A stretch of DNA of 64,000 bases from Streptomyces adelaidensis (GCF_016598475.1 NZ_JAEMUX010000022.1:53328-117327); one strand, 5' to 3'. Counted from the stretch's first letter, positions 16,914 through 25,259 are shown. Translations and numbers: made by a program. Notes: a model not told the origin generated them from the sequence alone.

Positions 16914-18233
16914 TCACTTCACGCGGCCCGCCGCCAGCACCACCCGTGCCAGTTCCCGGTGGCAGATGTCGCTGTGCGCCCCGGACGGTGCGCCGCCGCG
17001 CTTCACCACCGCCGCCGCGTCGATGTTCACACAGCCGGACGTGGGCAGTTGGGCCCTGAGGGCGTCGGCGAGCTTGAACGAGCGGGTGCCCTCGACCGCC
17101 TGGACCCCGTCGTAGCCGAGCGCGCCCCACTTGGCGCCCAGGACACTGCCGATACCGAAGCCCACGACCGCCCGCGAGTCGCCCGCCATCCGGGAGGCGA
17201 GCGGATAGATCGTGCCGAGGGCCGAGTCGTGCCGGGAGTGACAGCACACCAACGGGCCGTCGACCCGCTTCTGTTGGCCGTTCAGCACACCCCCGGCCCG
17301 CTCATCGTGCGGCAACCGCGCGGCGAACGCGTAGTGCGAGAAGGCCGCCTGAAGGAGCGTCACCGACTTCACCGTGCGCACTCCTTCAGGCAGCCCGCGC
17401 AGCGCGAACGACACCAGACGCGCGCCGAAGCTGTGCCCGACCAGGTGCACCCGCACATTCGGCGCGGTCCGCGCGAGCTGCCCGAGCAGCCGTCCCAGCC
17501 CACGCTCGCCGACCGTCCCCGCCCGGCGCTTCATCGCGAAGTACGTGGCCTGGCGCAGGAGTTCATGGGCGCCGTCCCAGGCCTGGGGCGAACTGACGGG
17601 GGCCCCGGTCATCACCCCGGTCCCCTCGACCTCCGCCAGCGCCGCAGCGAAGTCCGCGCACACCGCCCCCGCGTCCCCGCACAGCATCCCGGGCGTGCCC
17701 TCCGGCACCCCCTCCGCGATCGTGTCCGCCGTGAACGCGCCCTGCGGTCCCTGCGGCGGTACCTCCACCAGCAGCCGTACCAGCCGCCCGTACTCGTCCA
17801 ACGAGGCGCCCTCGTCCGGCCGTTGGTCCAGCAGCCGTGCGAGCTGCTCCACGATCGTGGCGCGCCCGGGGAACACCTCCAGCAGCGCGTGCCGGGTGTT
17901 CTTGTCGAGCGCGGGGCGGCTGGGCGCCACGGCAGGGACCGGCTTGATGTCCGGGATCGGCTCGTCCGAGAACCGCATCGAGGGCCACAGCACCCCGACG
18001 TACCCGAGCCGGGCCTCGGGCGCGAGCGCGGGGAACGGCGCGAAGAAGCGGCTGTAGAGCCTGGTCGCACCGGACTTGTCGTTGTTCCAGCCGTGCGCGA
18101 AGACGACCAGGTCCACGACCCCGCGCTTGCCGACCCCGCCGAGCAGCCGGTCCCGTTGACCGGCGTCCACGTCCCCGTCCGCGTCGAAGGTCAGTTCCCA
18201 GTAGGGAGACACGCTCATTTCCGGATCCGCCAT
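16914..18233 (-). CDS. Alpha/beta hydrolase-fold protein
   Basis: 439 residues, cytoplasmic, no signal peptide. The nucleophile elbow GHSFGAR in VHLVGHSFGARLVSFAL and the early strand VDLVVFAHGWNN support an alpha/beta hydrolase with an HG oxyanion turn. The C-terminal CCHSRHDSALG could supply the catalytic Asp or His. A large insertion between the two elements (about 90-230) holds an acidic, proline-rich segment. Homologues are common in Streptomyces but I know of no assigned substrate. ATG at 18233 has AAGGGGG about 8 nt upstream; an alternative start is 18218 (MSVSPYW). It lies between NamZ and the Hsp90-like relic. Confidence 0.8.
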   Translation of the reverse strand: MADPEMSVSPYWELTFDADGDVDAGQRDRLLGGVGKRGVVDLVVFAHGWNNDKSGATRLYSRFFAPFPALAPEARLGYVGVLWPSMRFSDEPIPDIKPVPAVAPSRPALDKNTRHALLEVFPGRATIVEQLARLLDQRPDEGASLDEYGRLVRLLVEVPPQGPQGAFTADTIAEGVPEGTPGMLCGDAGAVCADFAAALAEVEGTGVMTGAPVSSPQAWDGAHELLRQATYFAMKRRAGTVGERGLGRLLGQLARTAPNVRVHLVGHSFGARLVSFALRGLPEGVRTVKSVTLLQAAFSHYAFAARLPHDERAGGVLNGQQKRVDGPLVCCHSRHDSALGTIYPLASRMAGDSRAVVGFGIGSVLGAKWGALGYDGVQAVEGTRSFKLADALRAQLPTSGCVNIDAAAVVKRGGAPSGAHSDICHRELARVVLAAGRVK

Positions 18234-18328
18234 GACGAGCCCCCTTCGGCCCCCGTTGGTGGTGCGCCCAGGCGCATGGTCCTGCCAACGGCGTAGGAAG
18301 GCCATACGTCACGTACGGCCTGTGCCCG

Positions 18329-19564
18329 TCATCGGTAGAGCAGGTACTCCTCACGCACCCTGCGGAAGCCCGCCAACTCGTCCTGCCAGCCCGCGACGAC
18401 CTCGTCCGTGTCCGCCCCAGCGTCGATCATCGTCCGCACCCGCGCCGAACCGGTCAGCTTGTCGATCCAGTTGTCCGCACGCCAGGCGAAGCCGCTCCAC
18501 ACCCGCTTGGCGGTCACGAGGAGACCGATCCCGGTACGCACGGGGTCGTACGCGGCCCGGTCGTGGACATGGATCTGTACGCCCCCGACGGTCTTCCCCT
18601 GGAACTTGGAGAACGTGGGCGCGAAGTACGCCTCCCTGAAGTGCGCGCCGGGCAGGCCGAGTCCGTTCGCGGCGGCCGCCCACCGCCGGTCGACGCCCTC
18701 CGCGCCGAGCAGTTCGAACGGCCGGGCGGTGCCGCGCCCCTCCGACAGGTTCGTCCCCTCGAAGAGACACGTCCCCGAGTACACGAGCGCCGTGTCCGGC
18801 GTCGGCATGTTCGGGCTCGGCGGCACCCAGGGCAGCCCGGCGTCGTCGTAGAACCGCGACCGCTTCCACCCCGACATCAGAACCGTCTCCAGCGGTACGG
18901 GCGTGGTGAGGAACTCCCCGTTGAACAGCCGCGCCAGCTCCGCCACCGTCATCCCGTGCGCCTGCGAGATCGGCTGCCGCCCGACGAACGTCGCGAACTC
19001 CTTGTGCAGCACGGGCCCTTGGGCGCTCCGCCCGGTCACCGGGTTCGGCCGGTCCAGCACCACGAAGCTCTTTCCGGCGAGCTGGGCCGCCTCCATGCAG
19101 TCGTACAGCGTCCAGACGTACGTGTAGAAGCGGGCGCCCACGTCCTGGATGTCGAAGACGACCGTGTCCACCCCGGAGGCGGTGAAGACGTCCGCGAGGG
19201 GGCGGCCGCTCTTCAGATACGTGTCGTGGACCGGCAGTCCCGTCGCCGGGTCGTCGTAGCGGCCCTCGGAGCCGCCGGCCTGCGCGGTACCCCGAAAGCC
19301 GTGCTCGGGCCCGAAGACGGCCCTGAGGTCCACCCGGTCGTCGGCGTGCATCACGTCGACGATGTGACGGGCGTCCCTGGTGACGCCGGTGGGGTTGGTG
19401 ACGACGCCGACCTTCTGGCCGGCGAGGGTTCGATAGCCGCCGGCGGCCAGTTGCTCGAAGCCCGTCCGGGGCTCCGGGCGGGCTGCCAGGGCCGGGGGAG
19501 GGGCGCTTATGCCGGCGGCGGCGGTGGTGGTGGCGGCGAGGAGCGTGCGGCGGGAGAGGTGCAT
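18329..19564 (-). CDS. Secreted exo-beta-N-acetylmuramidase NamZ-type (DUF1343)
   Basis: 411 residues. A signal peptide with an LSRRTLL start (possible Tat type) ends at ALA-ARPEP. The DUF1343 core is evident: GQKVGVVTNPTGV, LRAVFGPEHGFRG, VFDIQDVGARFYTYVWT, VLDRPNP and EGTNLSEGRGT. Characterised members (NamZ, CAZy GH171) remove terminal N-acetylmuramic acid from peptidoglycan fragments, so this protein probably works in cell-wall recycling or scavenging outside the membrane. The length is typical. It is transcribed leftward, 95 bp from the alpha/beta hydrolase start and possibly co-transcribed with it. Its promoter lies in the 215-bp gap shared with the SDR operon. Confidence 0.88.
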   Translation of the reverse strand: MHLSRRTLLAATTTAAAGISAPPPALAARPEPRTGFEQLAAGGYRTLAGQKVGVVTNPTGVTRDARHIVDVMHADDRVDLRAVFGPEHGFRGTAQAGGSEGRYDDPATGLPVHDTYLKSGRPLADVFTASGVDTVVFDIQDVGARFYTYVWTLYDCMEAAQLAGKSFVVLDRPNPVTGRSAQGPVLHKEFATFVGRQPISQAHGMTVAELARLFNGEFLTTPVPLETVLMSGWKRSRFYDDAGLPWVPPSPNMPTPDTALVYSGTCLFEGTNLSEGRGTARPFELLGAEGVDRRWAAAANGLGLPGAHFREAYFAPTFSKFQGKTVGGVQIHVHDRAAYDPVRTGIGLLVTAKRVWSGFAWRADNWIDKLTGSARVRTMIDAGADTDEVVAGWQDELAGFRRVREEYLLYR

Positions 19565-19662
19565 GGGGGTGACCTCCGGGGCGCGGGTCGCGGGAAACGG
19601 TGTGTATGCAAGCTATGTGCTTCCGCGTGTGGTTTGTAGTCAGCGGGCCGGGTGTGGCCCGG

Positions 19663-19708
19663 CCGCGCAGTTCCCCGCGCTCCTTGGGGACGCGGCTGTG
19701 GGCGCCCC
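19663..19708 (-). repeat. Dispersed palindromic element copy (inverted)
   Basis: On the minus strand this reads GGGGCGCC...AGGAGCGCGGGGAACTGCGCGG, the same core as copies at 851, 21271, 26787 and 56160. It lies between the divergent NamZ and SDR genes. Confidence 0.55.
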
Positions 19709-19718
19709 CTTCTCCATG

Positions 19719-19740
19719 ACATACCGACCGGTTAGTCTGG
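19719..19740. promoter_or_regulatory. Candidate TetR operator upstream of SDR-TetR operon
   Basis: ACATACCGA-CCGG-TTAGTCTGG carries the best left half-site of the set. It lies 40-61 bp before the SDR start, a position suited to autorepression by the TetR gene one gene downstream. Confidence 0.6.
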
Positions 19741-19779
19741 GGCCGGATATTGGGCCGTTCGTGTCGAAGGAGACCGGTG

Positions 19780-20541
19780 GTGGGTGTCGTGCGGGGTGCG
19801 GGAGTGGTGGTCACGGGGGCCGGGGGCGGGATCGGGGCCGCGCTGGCCCGGCGGTTCGCCGCCGAGGGGGCCCGGGTCGTCGTGAACGACCTGGACGGCG
19901 ACCGGGCGAAGGCCGTGGCCGGGGAGATCGGCGGGATCGCGGTACCCGGCGACGCGTCCGCGATCATCGGCGAGGCACAGGAGGCGCTCGGCGGCACTGT
20001 GGACGTGTACTGCGCGAACGCCGGGCTCGCCTCGGGAGGCACGGAGGCGGCGGACGAGACGGTCTGGGCGCTCGCCTGGGACGTGAACGTGATGGCGCAC
20101 GTCCGGGCGGCCCACGAGCTGCTGCCGGCGTGGCTGGAGCGGGGCAGCGGCCGTTTCGTCTCCACGGTCTCGGCGGCGGGGCTGCTCACGATGATCGGCG
20201 CGGCGCCGTACAGCGTCACCAAGCACGGGGCGTACGCCTTCGCCGAATGGCTGTCCCTCACCTACCGGCACCGGGGGATCAAGGTCCACGCGATCTGCCC
20301 CCAGGGGGTGCGCACCGACATGCTGACGGCCGCCGGAAGTGCGGGCGACCTGGTGCTGACCCCCACCGCCATCGAGCCGGAGGACGTGGCCGACGCGCTC
20401 TTCGAGGGCATCGACAAGGACCGCTTCCTGATCCTGCCGCACCCCGAGGTGGCCGGTTTCTACGAGGCGCGGGCCGCCGATCCGGAGCGCTGGCTGACGA
20501 ACATGAACCACATCCAGCAGAAGTGGGAGACGACCGGCTGA
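19780..20541 (+). CDS. SDR-family oxidoreductase
   Basis: 253 residues, classical short-chain dehydrogenase. The cofactor loop TGAGGGIG, the NAG strand end (CANAGLAS), the catalytic Ser in STVSAAG and YSVTKHG (Tyr and Lys) are all present. VNDLDGDR after beta-2 has an acidic residue, which favours NAD(H). It probably acts on a hydroxyacyl or alcohol intermediate in the acyl-CoA pathway nearby. Start choice is uncertain: GTG at 19780 has GAAGGAGA 6 nt upstream, and GTG codons at 19777 and 19789 are alternatives. It is followed 95 bp later by the TetR gene, its likely regulator. Confidence 0.9.
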   Translation: MGVVRGAGVVVTGAGGGIGAALARRFAAEGARVVVNDLDGDRAKAVAGEIGGIAVPGDASAIIGEAQEALGGTVDVYCANAGLASGGTEAADETVWALAWDVNVMAHVRAAHELLPAWLERGSGRFVSTVSAAGLLTMIGAAPYSVTKHGAYAFAEWLSLTYRHRGIKVHAICPQGVRTDMLTAAGSAGDLVLTPTAIEPEDVADALFEGIDKDRFLILPHPEVAGFYEARAADPERWLTNMNHIQQKWETTG

Positions 20542-20636
20542 CCGCCCTGCTCGGCACACGCAGGCCCGGAAGTGGGATGATCCTCCGGCGGACGACCAGT
20601 AGGTGACAAGAACTCCCCGGAAGGCGGGTGGCGGCA

Positions 20637-21230
20637 GTGCCCAGGACCACGGACGGGGACGGTACCCCCGTCCCGCAGCGGCTGCTGGCCGCCGCCACCC
20701 GCCTCTTCGCCGAGCGGGGCTACGACCGCACCTCCGTGCAGGAGATCGTCGAGGCGGCCGGCGTCACCAAGGGCGCGCTCTACCACTACTTCGGCTCGAA
20801 GGACGACCTGCTGCACGAGGTGTACGCCCGCGTACTGCGCGTTCAGCAGGAGAGACTGGACGCCTTCGCGGGGGCGGACGCGCCGATCGAGGAGCGGCTG
20901 CGGGGTGCCGCCGCCGATGTCGTCGTCACCACCATCGACAACCTCGACGACGCGATGATCTTCTTCCGCTCCATGCACCACCTGAGCCCCGAGAAGAACA
21001 AGCAGGTCCGCGCGGAGCGCCGCCGCTACCACGAGCGTTTCCGCGCGCTGATCGAAGAGGGGCAGGAGTCCGGCGTCTTCTCCAAGGCGACCCCCGCGGA
21101 CCTGGTCGTCGACTACCACTTCGGCTCAGTCCACCACCTCTCCACCTGGTACAGCCCCAACGGCCCCATGCCCCCCCAAGAGGTAGCCGACCACCTGGCC
21201 GACCTCCTCCTACGAGCGCTGCGCCCCTAA
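20637..21230 (+). CDS. TetR-family regulator, probable controller of the CCGG-palindrome regulon
   Basis: 197 residues. The recognition region is VQEIVEAAGVTKGALYHYF, close to actinobacterial TetR repressors of fatty acid and sterol genes. The ligand domain contains MIFFRSMHHLSPEKNKQVRAER, a feature I associate with acyl-CoA-responsive members. It sits directly downstream of the SDR gene and near the ACAD/APH pair, and the SDR promoter carries the best ACATACCGA-CCGG palindrome, so it is the best candidate for binding all such sites here. GTG at 20637 (PRTTDGDG) is used; GTG at 20628 is possible. The stop codon lies inside a 27-bp terminator stem. Confidence 0.9.
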   Translation: MPRTTDGDGTPVPQRLLAAATRLFAERGYDRTSVQEIVEAAGVTKGALYHYFGSKDDLLHEVYARVLRVQQERLDAFAGADAPIEERLRGAAADVVVTTIDNLDDAMIFFRSMHHLSPEKNKQVRAERRRYHERFRALIEEGQESGVFSKATPADLVVDYHFGSVHHLSTWYSPNGPMPPQEVADHLADLLLRALRP

Positions 21231-21277
21231 AAACGAAAAGCAGGGGCGCAGCCCCTGCTTTTCGTTTTTAGGGGCGC
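21221..21277. terminator. Long perfect terminator hairpin overlapping the TetR stop
   Basis: 27-bp perfect arms (21221-21247 and 21251-21277) with a GCA loop. The left arm includes the TetR stop codon. An A-run on one side and a T-run on the other make it look bidirectional. The right arm runs straight into the dispersed element GGGGCGCGGGGAACTGCGCG. Confidence 0.85.
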
Positions 21278-21300
21278 GGGGAACTGCGCGACAAGCCCCC
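21271..21300. repeat. Dispersed palindromic element copy
   Basis: GGGGCGCGGGGAACTGCGCG followed by ACAAGCCCC. The same 20-nt core recurs at 26.79 kb, where it is followed by the same ACAAGCCCCCACC. Confidence 0.6.
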
Positions 21301-21406
21301 ACCGAACCGGCAGCCGAAATCCGGGGTCGAAGGGGCAGCGCCCCTGGATGGGGGAGGGACGGGCAGGGGCGGCGGGGGCGAAACCCCCAACCGCCCGCCC
21401 CGCGCG

Positions 21407-22630
21407 TCACACGTACTTCTTCAACTCCCGCCGAGCCAACGACCGCTGATGCACCTCATCCGGCCCGTCCGCGATCATCAGCGTCCGCGCCCCCGCATAG
21501 AGATCCGCCAACGGATAGTCCTGACTCACCCCACCCGCCCCGTGCAACTGAATGGCCCGATCGATGATGTCCACCACCGCCCGAGGCGTAGCGATCTTGA
21601 TCGCCTGAATCTCGGTGTGCGCCCCCCGGTTACCCACCGTGTCCATCATCCACGCGGTCTTCAGCACCAACAGCCGCAGCTGCTCCACAGCCACCCGCGC
21701 GTCGGCGATCCAGTTGTGCACAACCCCCTGCTGGGCCAGCGCCTTGCCGAAGGCCTCCCGCGCCACCGCCCGCCGGCACATCAGCTCGATCGCCCGCTCG
21801 GCCATACCGATCAGCCGCATGCAGTGATGAATCCGCCCGGGACCCAGCCGAGCCTGAGCGATGGCGAAGCCACCCCCCACCTCGCCGATGAGATTCGACG
21901 CCGGCACGCGAGCGTGGTCGAAGACCACCTCGGCATGCCCGCCGTGGTAGTGGTCCTCGTACCCGAAGACCTTCATGGCACGCTTCACGGTGACCCCGGG
22001 CGTGTCGCGCGGGACCAGGATCATCGACTGCTGACGGCGGATGTCGGCGCCGTCCGGGTCCGTCTTGCCCATCACGATGAAGATCTGGCAGTCGGGGTTC
22101 ATGGCCCCGGAGATGTACCACTTGCGTCCGGTGACGACGTACTCGTCCGTGCCGTCGTCGGCCCGCTCGATCAGCGTGGTGATGTTGGTGGCGTCGGACG
22201 ACGCCACCTCCGGCTCGGTCATCGCGAAGGCTGACCGGATCTCACCGGCGAGCAGCGGCTCCAGCCACTGCTTCTTCTGCGCCGCGTCGCCGAACTGCGT
22301 CAGCACCTCCATGTTCCCGGTGTCGGGCGCCGCGCAGTTCAGCGCGGTGGGCGCCAGATGCGGGGAACGCCCGGTGATCTCGGCGAGCGGCGCGTACTGC
22401 AGGTTGGTGAGCCCGGCCCCGTACTCGGAGTCGGGGAGAAACAGGTTCCACAGCCCCTGCCTGCGGGCCTCGGCCTTCAGCTCCTCCACCACGGCCGGCG
22501 TGTCCCACGGCGAGGCCAGCGCCGCCCGCTGCTCCTCGGCGACGGCCTCGGCCGGGTAGACGTACTCGTCCATGAAGGCGAGGAGCTTGGCGCGCAGCTC
22601 CTCCGTACGGGCGTCGAATGCGAAATCCAT
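21407..22630 (-). CDS. Acyl-CoA dehydrogenase (ACAD10/11-like, FadE group)
   Basis: 407 residues, slightly longer than short-chain enzymes, as in the group found beside APH-like kinases. FAD/substrate elements are visible: FAMTEPEVASSDATN, GRKWYISGA, the helix GRIHHCMRLIGMAERA and the C-terminal LHGAGGVSQDYPLADLYAGAR. IADGPDEVHQ replaces the usual YEGT loop, as expected when the catalytic base lies elsewhere. It is transcribed from the APH-like gene 6 bp upstream. Mammalian ACAD10/11 carries these two domains in one protein and handles hydroxyacyl-CoA substrates, so 4-hydroxy acids are a reasonable hypothesis. Confidence 0.92.
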   Translation of the reverse strand: MDFAFDARTEELRAKLLAFMDEYVYPAEAVAEEQRAALASPWDTPAVVEELKAEARRQGLWNLFLPDSEYGAGLTNLQYAPLAEITGRSPHLAPTALNCAAPDTGNMEVLTQFGDAAQKKQWLEPLLAGEIRSAFAMTEPEVASSDATNITTLIERADDGTDEYVVTGRKWYISGAMNPDCQIFIVMGKTDPDGADIRRQQSMILVPRDTPGVTVKRAMKVFGYEDHYHGGHAEVVFDHARVPASNLIGEVGGGFAIAQARLGPGRIHHCMRLIGMAERAIELMCRRAVAREAFGKALAQQGVVHNWIADARVAVEQLRLLVLKTAWMMDTVGNRGAHTEIQAIKIATPRAVVDIIDRAIQLHGAGGVSQDYPLADLYAGARTLMIADGPDEVHQRSLARRELKKYV

Positions 22631-22636
22631 GGTGGA

Positions 22637-23680
22637 TCAGCCCTCCTGGGAGCCGGCGCGAAGAGTCGTCAGGCCGTGTTCGATGAAGACGGGGACCAGG
22701 TCGCCGATGCGGTCGAAGCCGCGGCCGACCGTCTGCCCGAGCGTGTACCGGTAGTGGATGCCCTCCAGGATCACGGCGAGCTTGAACCAGGCGAACGCGG
22801 TGTACCAGGACACGGCGGACACATCGCGGCCCGAGCGGGCCGCGTACCGCTCGATGATCTCGGCCGGATCCGGGTGCCCGGCGGCCGCCGCGGTGGTGGA
22901 GACCGGGGAGTCGGGCGTTTCGAGCGGCACGCTGTACATCACCAGCAGGCCCAGGTCGGTGAGCGGATCACCGAGCGTGGACATCTCCCAGTCGAGGATC
23001 GCCCTGATCCGGTCGTCGTCACCCAGCAGCACGTTGTCGAGCCGGTAGTCGCCGTGCACGACGGTCGGGGCGGGGGAGTGGGGCAGCTGGCGGCCGAGGG
23101 CCGCGTGCAGCTCGTCGATGCCGGCCAGCTCGCGGTTGCGCGACGCGTCCAACTGCTTGCCCCAGCGCCGCAGTTGCCGGTCCAGGAAGCCCTCCGGGCG
23201 CCCGAAGTCGGCGAGGCCCACCTCGGCGGGGTCCACCGCGTGCAGCTCGACGAGGGTGTCGACCAGGCCCAGCACGGCGGCCCGGGTGCGCTCCGGGCCG
23301 AGCGGGGCCAGCTGCTCGGCCGTGCGGTAGGGGGTGCCCTCGACGAAGTCCATGACGTAGAAGGGCGCGCCGAGCACGGCCCCGTTCTCGGGGTTCTCGC
23401 AGAGCAGCACCGGACGCGGCACCGGTACGACCGTCGGGTGCAGGGCGCTGATCACCCGGTGCTCGCGCTTCATGTCGTGCGCGGTCGCCAGCACATGGCC
23501 CAGCGGCGGCCGCCGTACGACCCACTTCGCGGCGCCGTCCGTGACCTCGTACGTCAGGTTGGACCGCCCGCCCTCGATCAGCCGGCCGGTGAGCGGACCG
23601 CCCACGAGTCCGGGCCGCTCGGCGTCGAGCAGGGCGCGGAGCCGGTCGGGGTCGAGACCTGGCGGGTGGTCTGGGTGCAT
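22637..23680 (-). CDS. APH-like phosphotransferase (ACAD10/11 kinase-domain type)
   Basis: 347 residues with a protein-kinase-like APH fold. Motifs are VVHGDYRLDNVLLG (catalytic Asp and Asn of the Brenner loop) and AILDWEMSTLGDPLTDLG (metal-binding Asp). The N-terminal SNLTYEV fits the nucleotide loop. It is probably not an antibiotic-resistance enzyme: it is coupled to an acyl-CoA dehydrogenase 6 bp downstream, and in ACAD10/11 this domain phosphorylates hydroxyacyl-CoA for later elimination. ATG at 23680 has GTAGGAGCG upstream and replaces a longer frame from 23722. The CCGG palindrome at 23722-23744 lies 42-64 bp upstream. Confidence 0.88.
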   Translation of the reverse strand: MHPDHPPGLDPDRLRALLDAERPGLVGGPLTGRLIEGGRSNLTYEVTDGAAKWVVRRPPLGHVLATAHDMKREHRVISALHPTVVPVPRPVLLCENPENGAVLGAPFYVMDFVEGTPYRTAEQLAPLGPERTRAAVLGLVDTLVELHAVDPAEVGLADFGRPEGFLDRQLRRWGKQLDASRNRELAGIDELHAALGRQLPHSPAPTVVHGDYRLDNVLLGDDDRIRAILDWEMSTLGDPLTDLGLLVMYSVPLETPDSPVSTTAAAAGHPDPAEIIERYAARSGRDVSAVSWYTAFAWFKLAVILEGIHYRYTLGQTVGRGFDRIGDLVPVFIEHGLTTLRAGSQEG

Positions 23681-23721
23681 CTTCGCTCCTACACGCGGGT
23701 TGACCGGGCCGGACCCGACCA

Positions 23722-23744
23722 TGATGCCGACCGGTCGGTATGTC
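23722..23744. promoter_or_regulatory. Candidate TetR operator upstream of the APH-ACAD operon
   Basis: The minus strand reads ACATACCGA-CCGG-TCGGCATCA, with the same left half-site as at 19719. It lies 42-64 bp before the phosphotransferase start codon. Confidence 0.6.
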
Positions 23745-23805
23745 GTCCAGTGGGCAGGGTCAAAGTGACCGGGGTCTCGACGAGATCCGGCCGTACGGCC
23801 GGATC

Positions 23806-23877
23806 CGTCTTCCGCGTCTTCCGCGTCTTCCGCGTCTTCCGCGTCTTCCGCGTCTTCCGCGTCTTCCGCGTCTTCCG
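23806..23877. repeat. Eight perfect copies of a 9-bp tandem repeat
   Basis: The unit CGTCTTCCG is repeated eight times without error, then a degenerate ninth copy. It lies in the spacer between the MBL hydrolase stop and the CCGG operator. The minus-strand frame would encode (RKT)n but has no credible start context, so I regard it as non-coding. Confidence 0.85.
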
Positions 23878-23913
23878 CGTTTTCCTCAATGGGGCCGGTG
23901 GTGCCTCCGCGTG

Positions 23914-24822
23914 TCAGGCGTGGCAGGTCATCATCTCTCCGCCGTTGATGGTCGCCATGTCCATGAAGCCGGCGAACGGGTCCACGCCCTCACCCTCGGG
24001 TTCCCCGTCCAGCTCGGCGTAGGCCCGGCGCAGGTTCGCCACCAGCCGCTCGCTCTCGCGCAGTTCGGCGAACTCCCCGAGGTCGGTCTGCCGGGCCGCC
24101 TCCAGCGGCGTGAGCCCGGACGCGTGGGACTTCTCGGCGACATCGGCCACGAACCGGATGTACCGCTCGGCCCGGTCGAACGCGGCGGGGTCGGTGACCG
24201 GCCCGTGCCCCGGTACGACGGTCTCGGCGCCCAGCTCCCGCAGCATCTCCAGGGCCCGCAGCGAGCCGCTCAGCGAACCCATCAGGAAGAACGGCGTCCC
24301 GCCCTCGAAGACCAGGTCCCCGGTGAACACGATCCGGCGGTGCGGCAGCCAGACGAAGGAGTCGCCCACGGTGTGCGAGATGCCCGGGTGGATCACCTCG
24401 GCCTCGATGTCGCCCACATGCAGGGTCGTACGGTCCGTGAATGTCATGTCGGCGCCCATGATGGGAACGTCCCCGAAGTCGGTCTGCGGCCAGAGCGGGT
24501 GCAGATGCTGTCCGCTGGCCAGCGCCTCGCGACGGCAGGCCGCGTGCGAGACGATCGTGGCCGGCATGAACTCCTTGTTGCCGTACGTGTGGTCCCCGTG
24601 GTGATGGGTGTTGACCAGGAGCCCCGGCCCCGGGACCGCCGTGTCCTCAAGGGCCCGGGACAGCGCACGCGCCCGCCGCTCGGTCGCCGCGGTGTCCACG
24701 AGCAGGGTGCTCGCGCCGTCACTCACCCATCCGGCGTTGTTCAGACACCATCCCCCGTCCGGTTGCACATACGCGTACACGTCCTCGGCCAACTCCACCG
24801 TGTACGGCTCGCCTGCGGTCAT
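23914..24822 (-). CDS. MBL-fold metallo-hydrolase
   Basis: 302 residues. The metal-binding motif NTHHHGDHTYGN, the third histidine in ISHTVGDSF, the Asp in VFTGDLVF and the last histidine in VVPGHGPV give a full two-metal beta-lactamase-fold site. Residues 1-60 (VYAYVQPDGGWCLNNAG) resemble secondary-metabolism hydrolases or thioesterase-like members more than beta-lactamases. It has no signal peptide, so it is cytoplasmic. It is transcribed leftward toward the APH-ACAD operon, whose separate promoter and the 9-bp repeats lie between. It may hydrolyse an acyl thioester or lactone in the same pathway; this is context only. Confidence 0.88.
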   Translation of the reverse strand: MTAGEPYTVELAEDVYAYVQPDGGWCLNNAGWVSDGASTLLVDTAATERRARALSRALEDTAVPGPGLLVNTHHHGDHTYGNKEFMPATIVSHAACRREALASGQHLHPLWPQTDFGDVPIMGADMTFTDRTTLHVGDIEAEVIHPGISHTVGDSFVWLPHRRIVFTGDLVFEGGTPFFLMGSLSGSLRALEMLRELGAETVVPGHGPVTDPAAFDRAERYIRFVADVAEKSHASGLTPLEAARQTDLGEFAELRESERLVANLRRAYAELDGEPEGEGVDPFAGFMDMATINGGEMMTCHA

Positions 24823-24962
24823 GGGGGGCTCCCTGGGGTCGTCGCCAACTGATGTGCAGAGCCTGCCAGTCGGCGACGATCCGCAGGAAACCGGGGTATA
24901 CGGAAACGGCGCGGGTGGTGGCGCCGCCGCCGGCCGTCAGCGCTGCGGCCGTCGGGGAGCCG

Positions 24963-25259
24963 TCAGTGGTCGTCCCAGTGTCCGTCGTGCGCGGCGTGCC
25001 GGTGACCGTCGTGCACGAAGTCCATGTGGTCCCCGTGCGGGACCGTCTCGTGCCCGCAGCCGTCGCCGTGCTCGTGGGTGTGCCCGTTGTGCGCGGTGTG
25101 CCAGCGGGGCTCGCACTCGTCCCAGTGCCCGGAGTGCTCGCGGTGCAGGTGCCCGTCGTGCGCGTAGTCGGTGTGGTCGCCGTGCCGTACGGCGGTGTGT
25201 CCGCAGGTGGGACCGTGGGCGTGGTCGTGGACGGGGTGTTCCTGGTGCAGGGTGGTCAT
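24963..25259 (-). CDS. Histidine-rich metal-binding protein with an internal duplication
   Basis: 98 residues, of which I count 27 histidines plus three cysteines. Two similar halves are visible, GPTCGHTAVRHGDHTDYAHD and GDGCGHETVPHGDHMDFVHD, each ending HxGHWD-type. It has no signal peptide or membrane segment. The composition points to cytoplasmic buffering or delivery of zinc, nickel or cobalt. I see no Zur box in the short upstream region, and the usual CxxC zinc-chaperone motifs are absent. It is convergent with nothing and transcribed alone between the MBL hydrolase and the DUF202 genes. Confidence 0.85.
   Translation of the reverse strand: MTTLHQEHPVHDHAHGPTCGHTAVRHGDHTDYAHDGHLHREHSGHWDECEPRWHTAHNGHTHEHGDGCGHETVPHGDHMDFVHDGHRHAAHDGHWDDH

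Noticed and set aside
22637..23680. Aminoglycoside resistance gene
   Set aside because: The APH fold is shared, but coupling to an acyl-CoA dehydrogenase and the ACAD10/11 precedent point to acyl metabolism.
23806..23877. Possible CRISPR array
   Set aside because: The units are contiguous 9-mers without spacers, and no cas genes are present.
23689..23889. 66-codon frame encoding (RKT)n
   Set aside because: The translation is a by-product of the 9-bp repeat; no ribosome-binding site or conservation can be argued.
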